Below are positions 53,485 to 63,023 of a stretch of 64,000 nt of DNA, one piece after another; position 1 is the stretch's first letter; each line of letters starts with the position of its first letter. The translations under genes were made by a program, and so were the position numbers. The DNA comes from UBA7332 sp051652645 (GTDB lineage Bacteria; Bacteroidota; Bacteroidia; Bacteroidales; UBA7332): assembly GCA_051652645.1 (NCBI GenBank), contig JBOFUP010000040.1, positions 1 through 64,000 of the forward strand, read 5' to 3'. The notes under the pieces are model-generated. The model was not told the origin of the DNA and ran no database searches. It saw only the letters and a list, made by a program, of their open reading frames with translations.

Positions 53485-56400
53485 TTAGAAATTAAGGTTT
53501 ACACCAAATGTGTATACTTTAGCTTGAGGATAAACACCGCGGTCTACACCAAGAGAGGTTCCCCCCGATGATATCTCAGGATCGAATCCTTCATATTTTG
53601 TAAGAGTCAAAAGGTTCTCAGCCGCTACGTAGAAACGAAGTTGGTCAATAAATAACTTCTTTGTAAGTAGTCTAGGTAGAGTATACCCTAATTGGATATT
53701 CTTAAGTCTTAGATAAGATCCATCTTTTACATAAATATCAGAAGTCTGCCAGTTAACGTTATCACCAATAACAAAGCGTGGGATTGTATTAGAAGTTCCT
53801 TCTCCGGTCCATCTGTTTAGCATGTAAGCCGGAAGGTTCATACTAGAGATGTCAGTACGACGAGTGGCATCGAAAACATCATTACCCACTGTGCCTTGCC
53901 ACATCATGCTAAAGTCAAATCCTTTGTAGTCGCAGTTGAAGTTCAGACCGAATGTCCAATCAGGCATACCCTTACCAATGTTTGTTTTATCCGATTCATC
54001 AATAACACCATCACCATTCAAATCAACAAATCGAACATCACCCGGTACAGCGTCAGGCATAATCAAGGAACCATTAGAACTAGTGTATGCTCTTACCTCA
54101 TCCATGTTTTGGAATATACCAGCTGTTTTGAATCCATAGAAATATGGGAAAGGAAGACCATTTTGAGCACGTGTAAGTGTTCCTATTCCGTGTGATGAAT
54201 CAAGGTTTTGATACCCTGTTTCATTACCATAATCAATTAGAGTGTTTTTTAGATAAGAAGCGTTACCAGCAATACGAGCACTAAAATCACTAACTTTAAA
54301 TCTGTAAGCAAATTCGAACTCAACACCTTTATTCTCCATCTCGCCAACATTACCCCATGGCTTAGATTCACCAACATAGTTCGGAATTGGCATCTCGATA
54401 AGCATACCATTTGTTCTCTTAACATAGTAGTCAGCCGTGAATGTTAGGGCATTGTTGAAGAACCCAAAGTCAAGAGCTATGTCAGTCTGTTCACTCTCCT
54501 CCCAACGAATAGCTTGATTAGCAAGTATACTTGGTTTGGTACCTATAGCGAGATTAGAGTCTTTACCAAACTGATAGTTGTTACCTTGTTGGCTTAGAGC
54601 CATATATTTGAAAGCTCCAATTGCTTCGTTACCATTTCTACCCCAAGAAGCTCTAAATTTCATAGCAGAGAGCCACTCTGGACGACTCTCCATAAATGAT
54701 TCGTTAGTAATGTTCCACCCTAAAGAGAAAGAAGGGAATATTGCCCACTTATTATCTGGGCCAAAGTTTGAAGACCCGTCGCGGCGTAGAGTCACCTGAG
54801 CCATATATCTCTCTTTGTAGTTGTAACTAGCACGACCAAAGTATGAAGCCATAGTGTGAGGAGAGTGTATGTAACCCCATCCATTCACATCACCGTTTTC
54901 TCTTAGTCCAGAAGTGAACCCAAGGTTCCCTTTTCCAGGGTCCTCTTCAATAAGATCATAATTGAATGCCCCAACAGTTTTACCTGTAGTCTTTTTAGCA
55001 GACTGTCCTACCATTATTGCAAATGAGTGACCAGCAATTTCCTTGTCATAAGATAATATATTTTCTAACTGCCATACGTGCCCAAGACTCATTTCACTCT
55101 GAGCCCATGAACGAGGCGCTTTATTATTTGCTGTCAAATAATACTTCTTCATCCATCCGTCATTACCCCAAAAAGAGAGGTCGCTACCAAATTGAGATCT
55201 AAACTTTAGATTATCCCAAAGTTGAATTTCACCAAAGAAAGAAGACACAAACTTGTGGCTCCATCCTTTTGTGCCAGGAAGAGATAGTTGTGCTAGGGGG
55301 TTGGTTATCTCGTTGTAGTCAACTCCAGCAATAGAGTATAATCTTCCATCAGGAGAGTATACAGGTGTGAAGTCTGCTATTCCTGCATACTCTTTTAATG
55401 CAGCTTCTTCATCTACAGCGTATACTGGTATTATTGGAGAAAGAGCTAAAGCAGAACCCAAAACAGAGCCAAACTCAGAGTTGGTAGAGATACCCGTAGA
55501 TTTCACATTTGCATATGATGCGTTAACACCAATTTGAACTTTGTTTAGGAACTTTCTCTCTTTCGTGTCTAGAAGGATATTGTTTAGATTGGTACGAATG
55601 GTCAAACGTTCGTAGTTAGATCTATCATAGTTACCCCCAACAATCCCTTCTTGAGAGAAGTAACCCATTGAAAGGAAGTAGTTAGTTTTTTCGTTTGCAC
55701 CACTAACGCTCAACTGGTGATTCTGCATTGGAGCATTGTAGTTGAATACCTCATTTTGCCAGTCTGTACCTTTGCCATATGAGTATGGGTCTTGGTATTT
55801 TGGAGCCATACCAGCATTCATATAACCTTCGTTCATAAGGATGGCATACTCAGTAGCATTAAGCACTTCACGTTCTTTCCACGGATTTTGAAGGCTATAT
55901 CCAAAATCGTAAGTGACTTTTGTTTTTCCTATTGTACCACTTTTGGTTGTCACAAGGATAACACCATTAGCAGCACGAGCACCATAAACAGCAGCAGAAG
56001 CAGCATCTTTTAGAACTTCAATGCTTGCAATGTCCGTTGGGTTAAGGTAATCTATGCCTCCATCTATAGGCATACCATCAACTATGTAAAGAGGGTCCGA
56101 GTTGTTTATTGTACCAACTCCACGAATTCTAATCCTTGAACCCTCACCAGGTTGTCCCGAAGCAGAGGTTACTGTAACCCCTGCAGCAAGCCCCTTAAGT
56201 GCATTGTCAACACGAGTTGGAGCAACTTTGTCTAAATCATCACTAGAGACTCTAGCAATAGCAGCTGTTACTACGCTCTTTTTTTGAACGCCATAGCCAA
56301 TAACAACAACTTCATCGAGAGCTTCAGTGTCTTCAATGAGCGTTATTCTAAGAAAACGTTCCCCTTTGAATGATACATCTTGCGATTTGTAACCAATGTA

Positions 56401-56622
56401 GGAGATGTGTAGTTGTGCATCAGATGGGACAGTTATAGAAAACTCTCCATCTAGATTAGTAATTGTACCAGTTGTGTTGTCTCCTTTTACCACAACATTA
56501 ACTCCAGGAAGAGGCTCTCCGTCAGATGAGCCCACGACCACACCTTTCATCTGTATGCTCTGCCCATATAGGGTGGCCAAAGTGAAAGTTAATAGAAACA
56601 GGAGTGTAGCTAATTTTTTCAT
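53485..56622 (-). CDS. SusC/RagA-family TonB-linked outer-membrane transporter
   Basis: A 1045-residue importer of glycan oligomers. In order: signal peptide (cut near LYGQ), a carboxypeptidase-D-like domain (VVVGSSDGEPLPGVNVVVKG), the TonB-box region EALDEVVVIGYG, the plug (SRIRIRGVGTINNSDPLYIVDG), and a 22-strand barrel ending in FGVNLNF. The ATG used starts MKKLATLLFLL; an in-frame ATG 51 bases upstream would put an odd hydrophilic extension before the signal and was rejected. It is the first gene of the polysaccharide operon and pairs with the SusD protein. Confidence 0.96.
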   Translation of the reverse strand: MKKLATLLFLLTFTLATLYGQSIQMKGVVVGSSDGEPLPGVNVVVKGDNTTGTITNLDGEFSITVPSDAQLHISYIGYKSQDVSFKGERFLRITLIEDTEALDEVVVIGYGVQKKSVVTAAIARVSSDDLDKVAPTRVDNALKGLAAGVTVTSASGQPGEGSRIRIRGVGTINNSDPLYIVDGMPIDGGIDYLNPTDIASIEVLKDAASAAVYGARAANGVILVTTKSGTIGKTKVTYDFGYSLQNPWKEREVLNATEYAILMNEGYMNAGMAPKYQDPYSYGKGTDWQNEVFNYNAPMQNHQLSVSGANEKTNYFLSMGYFSQEGIVGGNYDRSNYERLTIRTNLNNILLDTKERKFLNKVQIGVNASYANVKSTGISTNSEFGSVLGSALALSPIIPVYAVDEEAALKEYAGIADFTPVYSPDGRLYSIAGVDYNEITNPLAQLSLPGTKGWSHKFVSSFFGEIQLWDNLKFRSQFGSDLSFWGNDGWMKKYYLTANNKAPRSWAQSEMSLGHVWQLENILSYDKEIAGHSFAIMVGQSAKKTTGKTVGAFNYDLIEEDPGKGNLGFTSGLRENGDVNGWGYIHSPHTMASYFGRASYNYKERYMAQVTLRRDGSSNFGPDNKWAIFPSFSLGWNITNESFMESRPEWLSAMKFRASWGRNGNEAIGAFKYMALSQQGNNYQFGKDSNLAIGTKPSILANQAIRWEESEQTDIALDFGFFNNALTFTADYYVKRTNGMLIEMPIPNYVGESKPWGNVGEMENKGVEFEFAYRFKVSDFSARIAGNASYLKNTLIDYGNETGYQNLDSSHGIGTLTRAQNGLPFPYFYGFKTAGIFQNMDEVRAYTSSNGSLIMPDAVPGDVRFVDLNGDGVIDESDKTNIGKGMPDWTFGLNFNCDYKGFDFSMMWQGTVGNDVFDATRRTDISSMNLPAYMLNRWTGEGTSNTIPRFVIGDNVNWQTSDIYVKDGSYLRLKNIQLGYTLPRLLTKKLFIDQLRFYVAAENLLTLTKYEGFDPEISSGGTSLGVDRGVYPQAKVYTFGVNLNF

Positions 56623-56675
56623 AAATACTAAATGATTAAGATTAACGTTATACGTTTTGCTTTTATAAATCAATG

Positions 56676-56683
56676 CAAACGTA
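56676..56683 (-). promoter_or_regulatory. -7 element of the polysaccharide operon
   Basis: The minus strand reads TACGTTTG, 53 bases upstream of susC. No TTG is found at the -33 distance, consistent with an activator-dependent promoter. The rest of the 56.62-56.95 kb spacer holds only this and the regulator's terminator. Confidence 0.5.
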
Positions 56684-56869
56684 GTAGTTTTGTCATATAA
56701 AATAACATTATTATACCATTCTTTAATACTACAAGCAGAATATAATAATACTTCAATAATACGTCAATTGATTGTAAATGCTTGAAAGTCAGGTGTGGTT
56801 GTTCTTCTTAATTACTTTTAGCTTATTATGAGCAAAAATACCTCTTACTGCTATGTTACTAAATTAAAT

Positions 56870-56911
56870 AACCGTTTGGCAATGATAGATAGACTCTATT
56901 GCCAAACGGTT
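56870..56911. terminator. Terminator after regulator gene
   Basis: A 14-bp perfect stem (56870-56883 with 56898-56911) separates the regulator from the susC promoter, so the operon is a separate transcript. Confidence 0.8.
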
Positions 56912-56951
56912 ATGTTAATTTGTATACTCTCTTTGTTGTGAGTTTTAATTC

Positions 56952-59810
56952 CTAGAGGAACTTATCGAGGTATTCAATAAGGCCATCCTCTCGTTCAAGA
57001 TTTAGTTTCTTTCGTAGTCTGTATCTTGTAGTTTCTACACCTCTTACAGATATATTCAAAAGAGGGGCAATCTCCTTTGATGATAGTTTCATTTTAAGGT
57101 ATGCACACATCATACGTTCGTTGTTTGACAGATCAGGGTGTTTAGATTCGAGTCGTTTCATGAAGTTATTGTGAAGAAGGTCAAACTGCTCTTCAATTCG
57201 TTTTAGGACATCATCATTTTGTATGTTTGAATCAATCTTATTATTTATAATCATCAATAGTTGTTTGCTCTCTTTTGTGTTTTCAGGCTTTAGTTGATTT
57301 GTAACTTTAGATATTTCACTTTTTATCTCATTGAGCATATCATTCTTGCGTGTGAAGTTGATCATCAGATTTGTCATCTCTTGGCTCTTGTACTCAAGTG
57401 CGTGTTCAAGCTTCTCATTCTCAAGTTGCATGATTTGCTTCTCCTTTTCTCTCTTTTCTATTTCAAACTCCTCTTCGAGTTTTAAAAGCTGATGTTCTTT
57501 CTCTACGACAGCCTGAACTTTCTTAAGTCTCACTCTTTTGTCATCCCATTTATATACCATCCACGAAAGAGATAAAATAGTCAAGACGTAAAAAAGGTAA
57601 GCAGAATTTGTTCTATACCAAGGAGCTAATACCGTGAAGTTTACCTGATCAAGAGAGGCCGATCCGTCTGGGAAAAGTGCCCTAACCTGAAAAATATAGT
57701 TACCCTCCTTTAATTGGCTATACTCTTTTGTCTCCATTGAAGAGAAGCTAGACCAAGGCTCATCATTCAATTTATACTGATATCTGACGTCATCTATCAT
57801 ACCATAGTTTGATACACTATACTCGAGAATAATAGATCTATCATATTCGATACTTATATCACCCTTCTCTTTCAAGAAGTTTGCTCTATAAAGTAAAGAG
57901 TCACTTGTGTGCATCTTTTTAATAAATAGAGAGTATTCATAATTCCGCTCTTTGTTTGATATAGAGTGGGAGAGAAGGGCAAATCCATTCTCATTTGGAA
58001 TGACTATTTGTGAATCATTGATTGGAATGAGAGATTCAAACTTGGGAACAAGTTCAATTAAAGATCGGCATATTGGGTGTGTTGTAGTGTTAGCTCCTCT
58101 TTTGTAGTTCTCTTTGTTAATGATAGATATCTCGTAAGGACTTAAGCTGAAAAGTCTATCTTTATCCTCCTTTAGTCTGATGAATGGATTACCTGTTAAA
58201 TCGTTGTTTACCTCCGAATAGGGCTCCATCTTATCACTCTCTGGATTGTGGCGGAAGAGTCCACTATTTGTAACAAAACATATATCTCCTTTAATCTTAG
58301 TTAGAGTTATATCGCTTTTAGCTGGGAATCCATCTTGAGCAAAATAAGATCTCGACTTTACAACTCTTTTATAATCTCTATCAAGTTCAATTTTGACAAC
58401 ATGATCACCATTTTCTATCCACACAATATTATCACTCTCTTGTTCAAAGTATGGACATGATTCATCAAATCCATCTACTCTAGATACAAATTTCCATTCT
58501 CCATTAACTTTTTCAGCGAGATAAAGGCCATCATAAGCACCAACAAACATCATCTTTTTGTTGCTCATCAGCTGATGACAATACCAAGTACCCACAATAT
58601 CTCCAACTCTCTTAAGGGTTGAATCTTCTATTTTGAACATACCCCTATCGTGCATACAGAATAGATCATCATCAATCCTGCACAAATTCCATACCTGCCC
58701 ACTAGTGCTATTGAAAGGTTTTATTTTAGGCATATTATCATCAAAGACAATAGGATATGAAGTGTAGTATAATCCTCTATTTGTGCCAAGGAATAGTTTA
58801 TTCTCAAATATAGCTGCTGCATACCCTGTACCGAAGGAGTAGGGGTGTGTATACAGATTAGAATATGAGGAGTTAAGGTGTATATAGCTTATCCCATTAT
58901 CAGACCCAGCCCACAGATTATCAACACAATCAAATGCCATAGATAGAATAGTGTTGTTATAAAGGCCATTGAACTCGTTTATGTGTCTCGTCTCAAAAGA
59001 GTTTAGATCAACCAATAATATCCCCTTGTGAATAGTACCAAGAGCTACCTTATCCCCCTTATAAGCGACACTGAAGACCTCGTTATTTAACATAAACTCC
59101 TCAGCCCCAGTTTTGAATGGCTGAACCTTTTTACCATCGTAATAGTATAGTCCTTTGTATGCAGTTACAATTAATACTCCGTCATTATAAGGAATAACCC
59201 CTCTAATACGATTAGAAGCCAAGGATTCCGCCCCCTGAAGAGGGAAGAAGCTATTGCCAATCAATACCCATACACCTTGATCAGTGCCCAAATATAGAGT
59301 TCCTCGAACTGTATTTGAACAATCAATCTTTCTATTCATTTCAATGGAAGTGTACTTACCATTTAGATATTTTACAACTTTGCTATCTCCTTGGAAATAG
59401 ATAATATTATCCACTTCATGTATTCCCCAAACGTTGCCTATATATCTGCACTCCACACTTAAGGAGTCCGACAGACAGTAGTATTTCATCTTACCAATAT
59501 GATTAGGCTCGTAATAGCCAAACTCATTAATCCCACCCACGTAAATGCGTTTTTGATTTTTTGAGGCTAGTACAGATCTCAAATCAAGCCTATTATTCAT
59601 AGGGAAAACACTCCATTCACTTCCATCAAACTGTAGCAGTCCACTTTTGTTTGCAAAGAAGGTCCAGGTTTCATCGTATGGTTCTATTTGCCAAGTCTGT
59701 GAACCTCTTCCATATTGATTCTTATCAAAATTTAGAACAAAGCTGTTCCATTCATTGCATAGTATTTGCAGAGGAGATAGTAGAAGTAGTGTATAAAGGA
59801 GACTTTTCAT
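56952..59810 (-). CDS. Transmembrane beta-propeller LuxR-type regulator
   Basis: A 952-residue one-protein regulator. After a signal peptide come about 650 residues of propeller blades (repeats such as LYLGTDQGVWVL, LWAGSDNGISYIHL, LFLGTNRGLYY), then a Y_Y_Y-type sandwich (YQYKLNDEPWSSF, LKEGNYIFQVRA), one membrane helix (about 740-762), a long coiled coil, and a LuxR/GerE helix-turn-helix at the C-terminus (LSSKEIAPLLNISVRGVETTRYRLRKKL, quoted by key pattern IAPLLN and VETTRYRLRKKL). No histidine-kinase or receiver domain is present, so periplasmic ligand binding would act on DNA directly through the membrane. It lies immediately upstream of susC in the same direction and very probably controls that operon. 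Confidence 0.88.
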   Translation of the reverse strand: MKSLLYTLLLLSPLQILCNEWNSFVLNFDKNQYGRGSQTWQIEPYDETWTFFANKSGLLQFDGSEWSVFPMNNRLDLRSVLASKNQKRIYVGGINEFGYYEPNHIGKMKYYCLSDSLSVECRYIGNVWGIHEVDNIIYFQGDSKVVKYLNGKYTSIEMNRKIDCSNTVRGTLYLGTDQGVWVLIGNSFFPLQGAESLASNRIRGVIPYNDGVLIVTAYKGLYYYDGKKVQPFKTGAEEFMLNNEVFSVAYKGDKVALGTIHKGILLVDLNSFETRHINEFNGLYNNTILSMAFDCVDNLWAGSDNGISYIHLNSSYSNLYTHPYSFGTGYAAAIFENKLFLGTNRGLYYTSYPIVFDDNMPKIKPFNSTSGQVWNLCRIDDDLFCMHDRGMFKIEDSTLKRVGDIVGTWYCHQLMSNKKMMFVGAYDGLYLAEKVNGEWKFVSRVDGFDESCPYFEQESDNIVWIENGDHVVKIELDRDYKRVVKSRSYFAQDGFPAKSDITLTKIKGDICFVTNSGLFRHNPESDKMEPYSEVNNDLTGNPFIRLKEDKDRLFSLSPYEISIINKENYKRGANTTTHPICRSLIELVPKFESLIPINDSQIVIPNENGFALLSHSISNKERNYEYSLFIKKMHTSDSLLYRANFLKEKGDISIEYDRSIILEYSVSNYGMIDDVRYQYKLNDEPWSSFSSMETKEYSQLKEGNYIFQVRALFPDGSASLDQVNFTVLAPWYRTNSAYLFYVLTILSLSWMVYKWDDKRVRLKKVQAVVEKEHQLLKLEEEFEIEKREKEKQIMQLENEKLEHALEYKSQEMTNLMINFTRKNDMLNEIKSEISKVTNQLKPENTKESKQLLMIINNKIDSNIQNDDVLKRIEEQFDLLHNNFMKRLESKHPDLSNNERMMCAYLKMKLSSKEIAPLLNISVRGVETTRYRLRKKLNLEREDGLIEYLDKFL

Positions 59811-59937
59811 GGTTCTCGTTTAATATATTGTATTGTTATTTTTATAAATGGGATGAAGCGCAAACTCAGGCTTATGGGCGTTTATAAAGTATATATTTGG
59901 TAGTCTATACTTATGAATTGTGAAATAAGAATTTAGA

Positions 59938-60597
59938 CTATCTATTTACGTAAGGCATTACGATTGAAGCCCACAGTTCATAACCTTCTCCCATTAGATG
60001 AAGACCGTCATTTGAGTATTTAAGATTAATCTTTCCGGTAGAAGGATCTACGAATTTTGAGTAGAGGTCTATGTAAGTTATTTTTTCATTATTAGCAATA
60101 TTCCTCAGTAGGGAGTTTAATGGCTGAACCTCACTGTGTCTAGATGTATGCTCCTTAAAGCTTTTGGGCTCATCAGACATAGGCAGAATGCTTTGAAGGA
60201 ATATTTCGCTCTTAGGTGACTCATTCTTGATCTTCTTTACTATCAGTTCAATATTGTTTGCTACCTCTTCTATAGAGCTCTTTCCAGCTAGATCGTTCAC
60301 TCCAATTAGTAAGAATATTTTCTTTGGTTTCCCATTCGTTATCGTATAAATTCTATCGTAGACTCCCATAGTTACGTCGCCACTAATCCCCCTGTTCTTT
60401 ACATTCTTATTTCCAAGAAGCTCACACCACTCACCACCGTCAGTGATACTATTTCCAACGAAAACAATATCCTTAGTAGAAGTAGGAAGCTTCTCAAAAA
60501 GAGAAGTACGCTGATACCAATAGTGTGAATACCCTTTAGCTTGTGCTTGAATTGTTACTATTGATAGAAGAATTAAGGAAAAAAGAGTCGTTTTCAT
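59938..60597 (-). CDS. SGNH/GDSL-family hydrolase
   Basis: A 219-residue exported esterase of the SGNH fold. After the signal peptide (cut near AQAK), block I is FVGNSITDGGEW with nucleophile Ser, block II has Gly in NRGISGD, block III is GVNDLAG, and block V is DGLHLMGEGY with Asp and His. Such enzymes remove acyl or acetyl groups from glycans or lipids. Its place upstream of the glucan locus suggests deacylation of a modified polysaccharide, but a different role is possible. Minus strand, 127 bases before the regulator gene. Confidence 0.88.
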   Translation of the reverse strand: MKTTLFSLILLSIVTIQAQAKGYSHYWYQRTSLFEKLPTSTKDIVFVGNSITDGGEWCELLGNKNVKNRGISGDVTMGVYDRIYTITNGKPKKIFLLIGVNDLAGKSSIEEVANNIELIVKKIKNESPKSEIFLQSILPMSDEPKSFKEHTSRHSEVQPLNSLLRNIANNEKITYIDLYSKFVDPSTGKINLKYSNDGLHLMGEGYELWASIVMPYVNR

Positions 60598-60841
60598 AAT
60601 TGTGTCTGTTAATATATTTCTTTACGATATGGTATTTGATGCTAAATTAATTATTATTCTAATCTTAACAATATTATATAAGCATTCATATTCAAAGCTA
60701 TTATTTTATATCTTTCAAAGAGCTAGCTTCATCTGTTTGATTAATAGTGTTATATCAATTGATTGTTTTTCAAAAGTGGACTCTTAAGTCTGTTTTTTTA
60801 ATATCTAACGCTAAATTAATTAATAGTTGAGGTGAAATAGA

Positions 60842-60872
60842 TTTGTCTCCGATGTATAATTGTCTATTTTTG
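60842..60872 (+). promoter_or_regulatory. Promoter for phosphotransferase gene
   Basis: TTTG at 60842-60845, a 19-base gap and TATTTTTG at 60865-60872 are an excellent consensus match. The start codon is 36 bases after the -7 box. The rest of the 60.6-60.9 kb spacer is AT-rich with no other feature seen. Confidence 0.8.
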
Positions 60873-60908
60873 TCATTACTTTAATGAAACTTTAATTTAT
60901 TCGTACTT

Positions 60909-62003
60909 ATGAAGAGCGTAGAACTAAACAAAATTGTATCAGATTTTATTGAAAAGAGTGAGAATTACACTATAGAACCATTTGGAGGTGGACTGATAAA
61001 TGACACCTACTTAGTTAAGAGTTCTGATGAGTCACATCCAAATTACATTCTACAGAGGATAAATCATAATATATTTACAGATGTAGATATGTTGATGAAC
61101 AATATCGATGCAGCAACAAATCATCTAAGAAAGAAGCTATTGGCAAAAAGTGATGGTTCAAAGCAGACAACCTTGAAATTCATCCCAACGGTTTGTGACG
61201 GCAAGCTATATTCTCTTGTTGATGGTAACTATTGGCGTATGATGGAGTTTATTCCTAATGCAGTTACAAAGCAAGAAGTAAATGAAGAGTCTTCATATGC
61301 AGCTGGAGTCTCTTTTGGTGAGTTCCAATCTATGCTTACAGATATTCCTGTTGAGTTGGGTGAGGTTATACCTAATTTCCACAATATGGAGTTTAGGCTA
61401 TCACAACTTAGAGATGCGGTATCGTCAAACTTAGTTGGTCGTTTGGATGAAGTAAAATATTTTGTTGAGGAGATTGAGCGTCGTGCGGAAGATATGTGTA
61501 AAGCTGAGAGACTTTTCCGCGAGGGAAAACTCCCAAAACGCATTTGTCATTGTGACACTAAGGTTAATAATATGATATTTGATAAGAGTGATAATGTTAT
61601 GGCAATTATTGATTTAGATACACTTATGCCAAGTTTCATCTTCTCAGACTACGGTGATTTCCTAAGAACAGGAGCAAATACAGGAGCAGAAGATGATAAG
61701 AATCTTGACAATGTTAACTTCAATATTCCAATCTTTGAGGCATTTACAAAGGGATATCTTAAGGGGGCTTCATCTTTCTTGACACCAATCGAGATAGAAA
61801 ACCTACCATATGCAGCAGCCCTATTCCCTTATATGCAGTGTGTACGTTTCTTGGCAGATTATATCAACGGGGATACTTATTACAAGATAAACTATCCAGA
61901 TCATAACCTCGTGCGTACGAAGGCACAGTTTAAACTTCTTCAGAGTGTTGAGCAAAATACTCCTCACATGAAGAGCTTCATAGACTCTTGCCTAATAGGG
62001 TAG
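60909..62003 (+). CDS. Aminoglycoside-phosphotransferase-fold sugar kinase (NahK-like)
   Basis: A 364-residue protein kinase-like phosphotransferase. The N-lobe has GGGLINDTYLV and YILQRINHNIF. The catalytic loop is ICHCDTKVNN, and the metal-binding IDLDTLMPSF follows. The pattern CHCDTKxNNMxFD with IDLDTxMP is that of N-acetylhexosamine 1-kinases (NahK), which make GlcNAc- or GalNAc-1-phosphate, so an anomeric sugar kinase is more likely than antibiotic resistance. It is monocistronic, divergent from the SGNH gene. The substrate is inferred only. Confidence 0.8.
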   Translation: MKSVELNKIVSDFIEKSENYTIEPFGGGLINDTYLVKSSDESHPNYILQRINHNIFTDVDMLMNNIDAATNHLRKKLLAKSDGSKQTTLKFIPTVCDGKLYSLVDGNYWRMMEFIPNAVTKQEVNEESSYAAGVSFGEFQSMLTDIPVELGEVIPNFHNMEFRLSQLRDAVSSNLVGRLDEVKYFVEEIERRAEDMCKAERLFREGKLPKRICHCDTKVNNMIFDKSDNVMAIIDLDTLMPSFIFSDYGDFLRTGANTGAEDDKNLDNVNFNIPIFEAFTKGYLKGASSFLTPIEIENLPYAAALFPYMQCVRFLADYINGDTYYKINYPDHNLVRTKAQFKLLQSVEQNTPHMKSFIDSCLIG

Positions 62004-62177
62004 AAGAGGCTTATTTTTTGTGATAAAGCGATATCACACATCTTTTTTATTTAGGAGTAGTTAGACTTAATCTGATTGTTAAAAAACTTTAGTGTAGTAA
62101 TAGTTGTTTTAGATTAGAAAGTTGAAATAACCTCTTCTTTATCAGATTCAATTTACTAATTCAAAAAAAGTATAATT

Positions 62178-62861
62178 ATGAAGAAGTTTTTAGCAGAAGG
62201 CATCGGTACAATGGTGCTTGTATTAATGGGTTGTGGTTCAGCTATTTTTTTAGGGGCTGAACTTCCTGCAGAAAGGTTAGCAGTAGCCTTTGCTTTTGGT
62301 TTGTCTGTAATAGGTATGGCTTATACCATTGGAGGTATTTCTGGTTGTCATATCAATCCAGCAATCACATTAGGTGTTTGGCTATCTAAAAGGATGTCAG
62401 GACAAGAGGCTATAAGTTACATGATTGCCCAATTTATTGGTGCAGTAGTAGGATCTTCTATCCTTTATGCTCTAACTACTACTGGGTCATATGGAACAAC
62501 AACAGCAACTGGTGCAAATGCCTACGCTGATGGAGGTATGATTCAGGCTTTAATAGCGGAGGTTGTTTTCACATTCGTATTTGTATTAGTGGTACTAGGG
62601 TCTACTGACTCTAAAAAAGGTGCAGGTAATCTCGCAGGACTAGCTATTGGTTTGACTCTAGTTTTGGTACACATTGTATGTATTCCTATCACAGGAACAT
62701 CAGTAAACCCAGCTCGTAGTTTTGGCCCAGCACTATTCCAAGGAGGCGTAGCATTGAGTCAACTTTGGTTGTTCATTGTTGCTCCATTAGTAGGTGCAGC
62801 ACTTTCAGCTTTTACTTGGAACATGATCGGAACATCATGTTGTTCAAAGGATGAGAAATAA
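62178..62861 (+). CDS. aqpZ: Aquaporin Z
   Basis: A 227-residue six-helix water channel in the inner membrane. Both pore motifs are present: HINPAITLG (N60-P61-A62) and SVNPARSFGPAL in the second half. The selectivity-filter region with His in GCHINP and the Arg after the second NPA fits a water-specific channel. A Cys-Cys pair lies at the C-terminus. It is monocistronic, with a long terminator directly after. Confidence 0.95.
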   Translation: MKKFLAEGIGTMVLVLMGCGSAIFLGAELPAERLAVAFAFGLSVIGMAYTIGGISGCHINPAITLGVWLSKRMSGQEAISYMIAQFIGAVVGSSILYALTTTGSYGTTTATGANAYADGGMIQALIAEVVFTFVFVLVVLGSTDSKKGAGNLAGLAIGLTLVLVHIVCIPITGTSVNPARSFGPALFQGGVALSQLWLFIVAPLVGAALSAFTWNMIGTSCCSKDEK

Positions 62862-62869
62862 ATAATTAT

Positions 62870-62920
62870 TATATACAAAACCGCCCTTTCAAATAGTTTG
62901 AAGGGGCGGTTTTGTATATA
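62870..62920. terminator. Terminator after aqpZ
   Basis: A stem of about 24 bp with one G-T pair spans 62870-62920 and is rich in GC in the middle, 9 bases past the aqpZ stop. Confidence 0.9.
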
Positions 62921-62951
62921 ATAGCGTTTACTACATATGATTTTTTTTTTC

Positions 62952-62971
62952 AATGTAATAGATATTACATT
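62952..62971. promoter_or_regulatory. Palindromic operator upstream of ric gene
   Basis: AATGTAATA-GA-TATTACATT is a perfect 9-2-9 palindrome covering the -33 position of the ric promoter, preceded by ten Ts. Its size and symmetry suit a CRP/FNR-family or other dimeric regulator, and nitric-oxide or redox control would suit the gene. Confidence 0.65.
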
Positions 62972-62990
62972 TTCTAGATAGTTGAGTCTA

Positions 62991-62998
62991 TACTTTTG
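62991..62998 (+). promoter_or_regulatory. -7 element of ric gene
   Basis: TACTTTTG is an exact -7 box, 25 bases before the start codon. No TTG is found at -33, where the palindrome lies, suggesting activator dependence or repression. Confidence 0.65.
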
Positions 62999-63023
62999 CG
63001 TAAACAATTAATAGAAATAAGTT

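Noticed and set aside
55017..55202. Plus-strand open frames inside susC and other long minus-strand genes
   Set aside because: They lie antisense within well-supported coding sequences and show no signal, motif or promoter of their own.
60909..62003. Aminoglycoside-resistance kinase
   Set aside because: The CHCDTKxNN and IDLDTxMP motifs fit sugar kinases of the NahK type better than antibiotic kinases.
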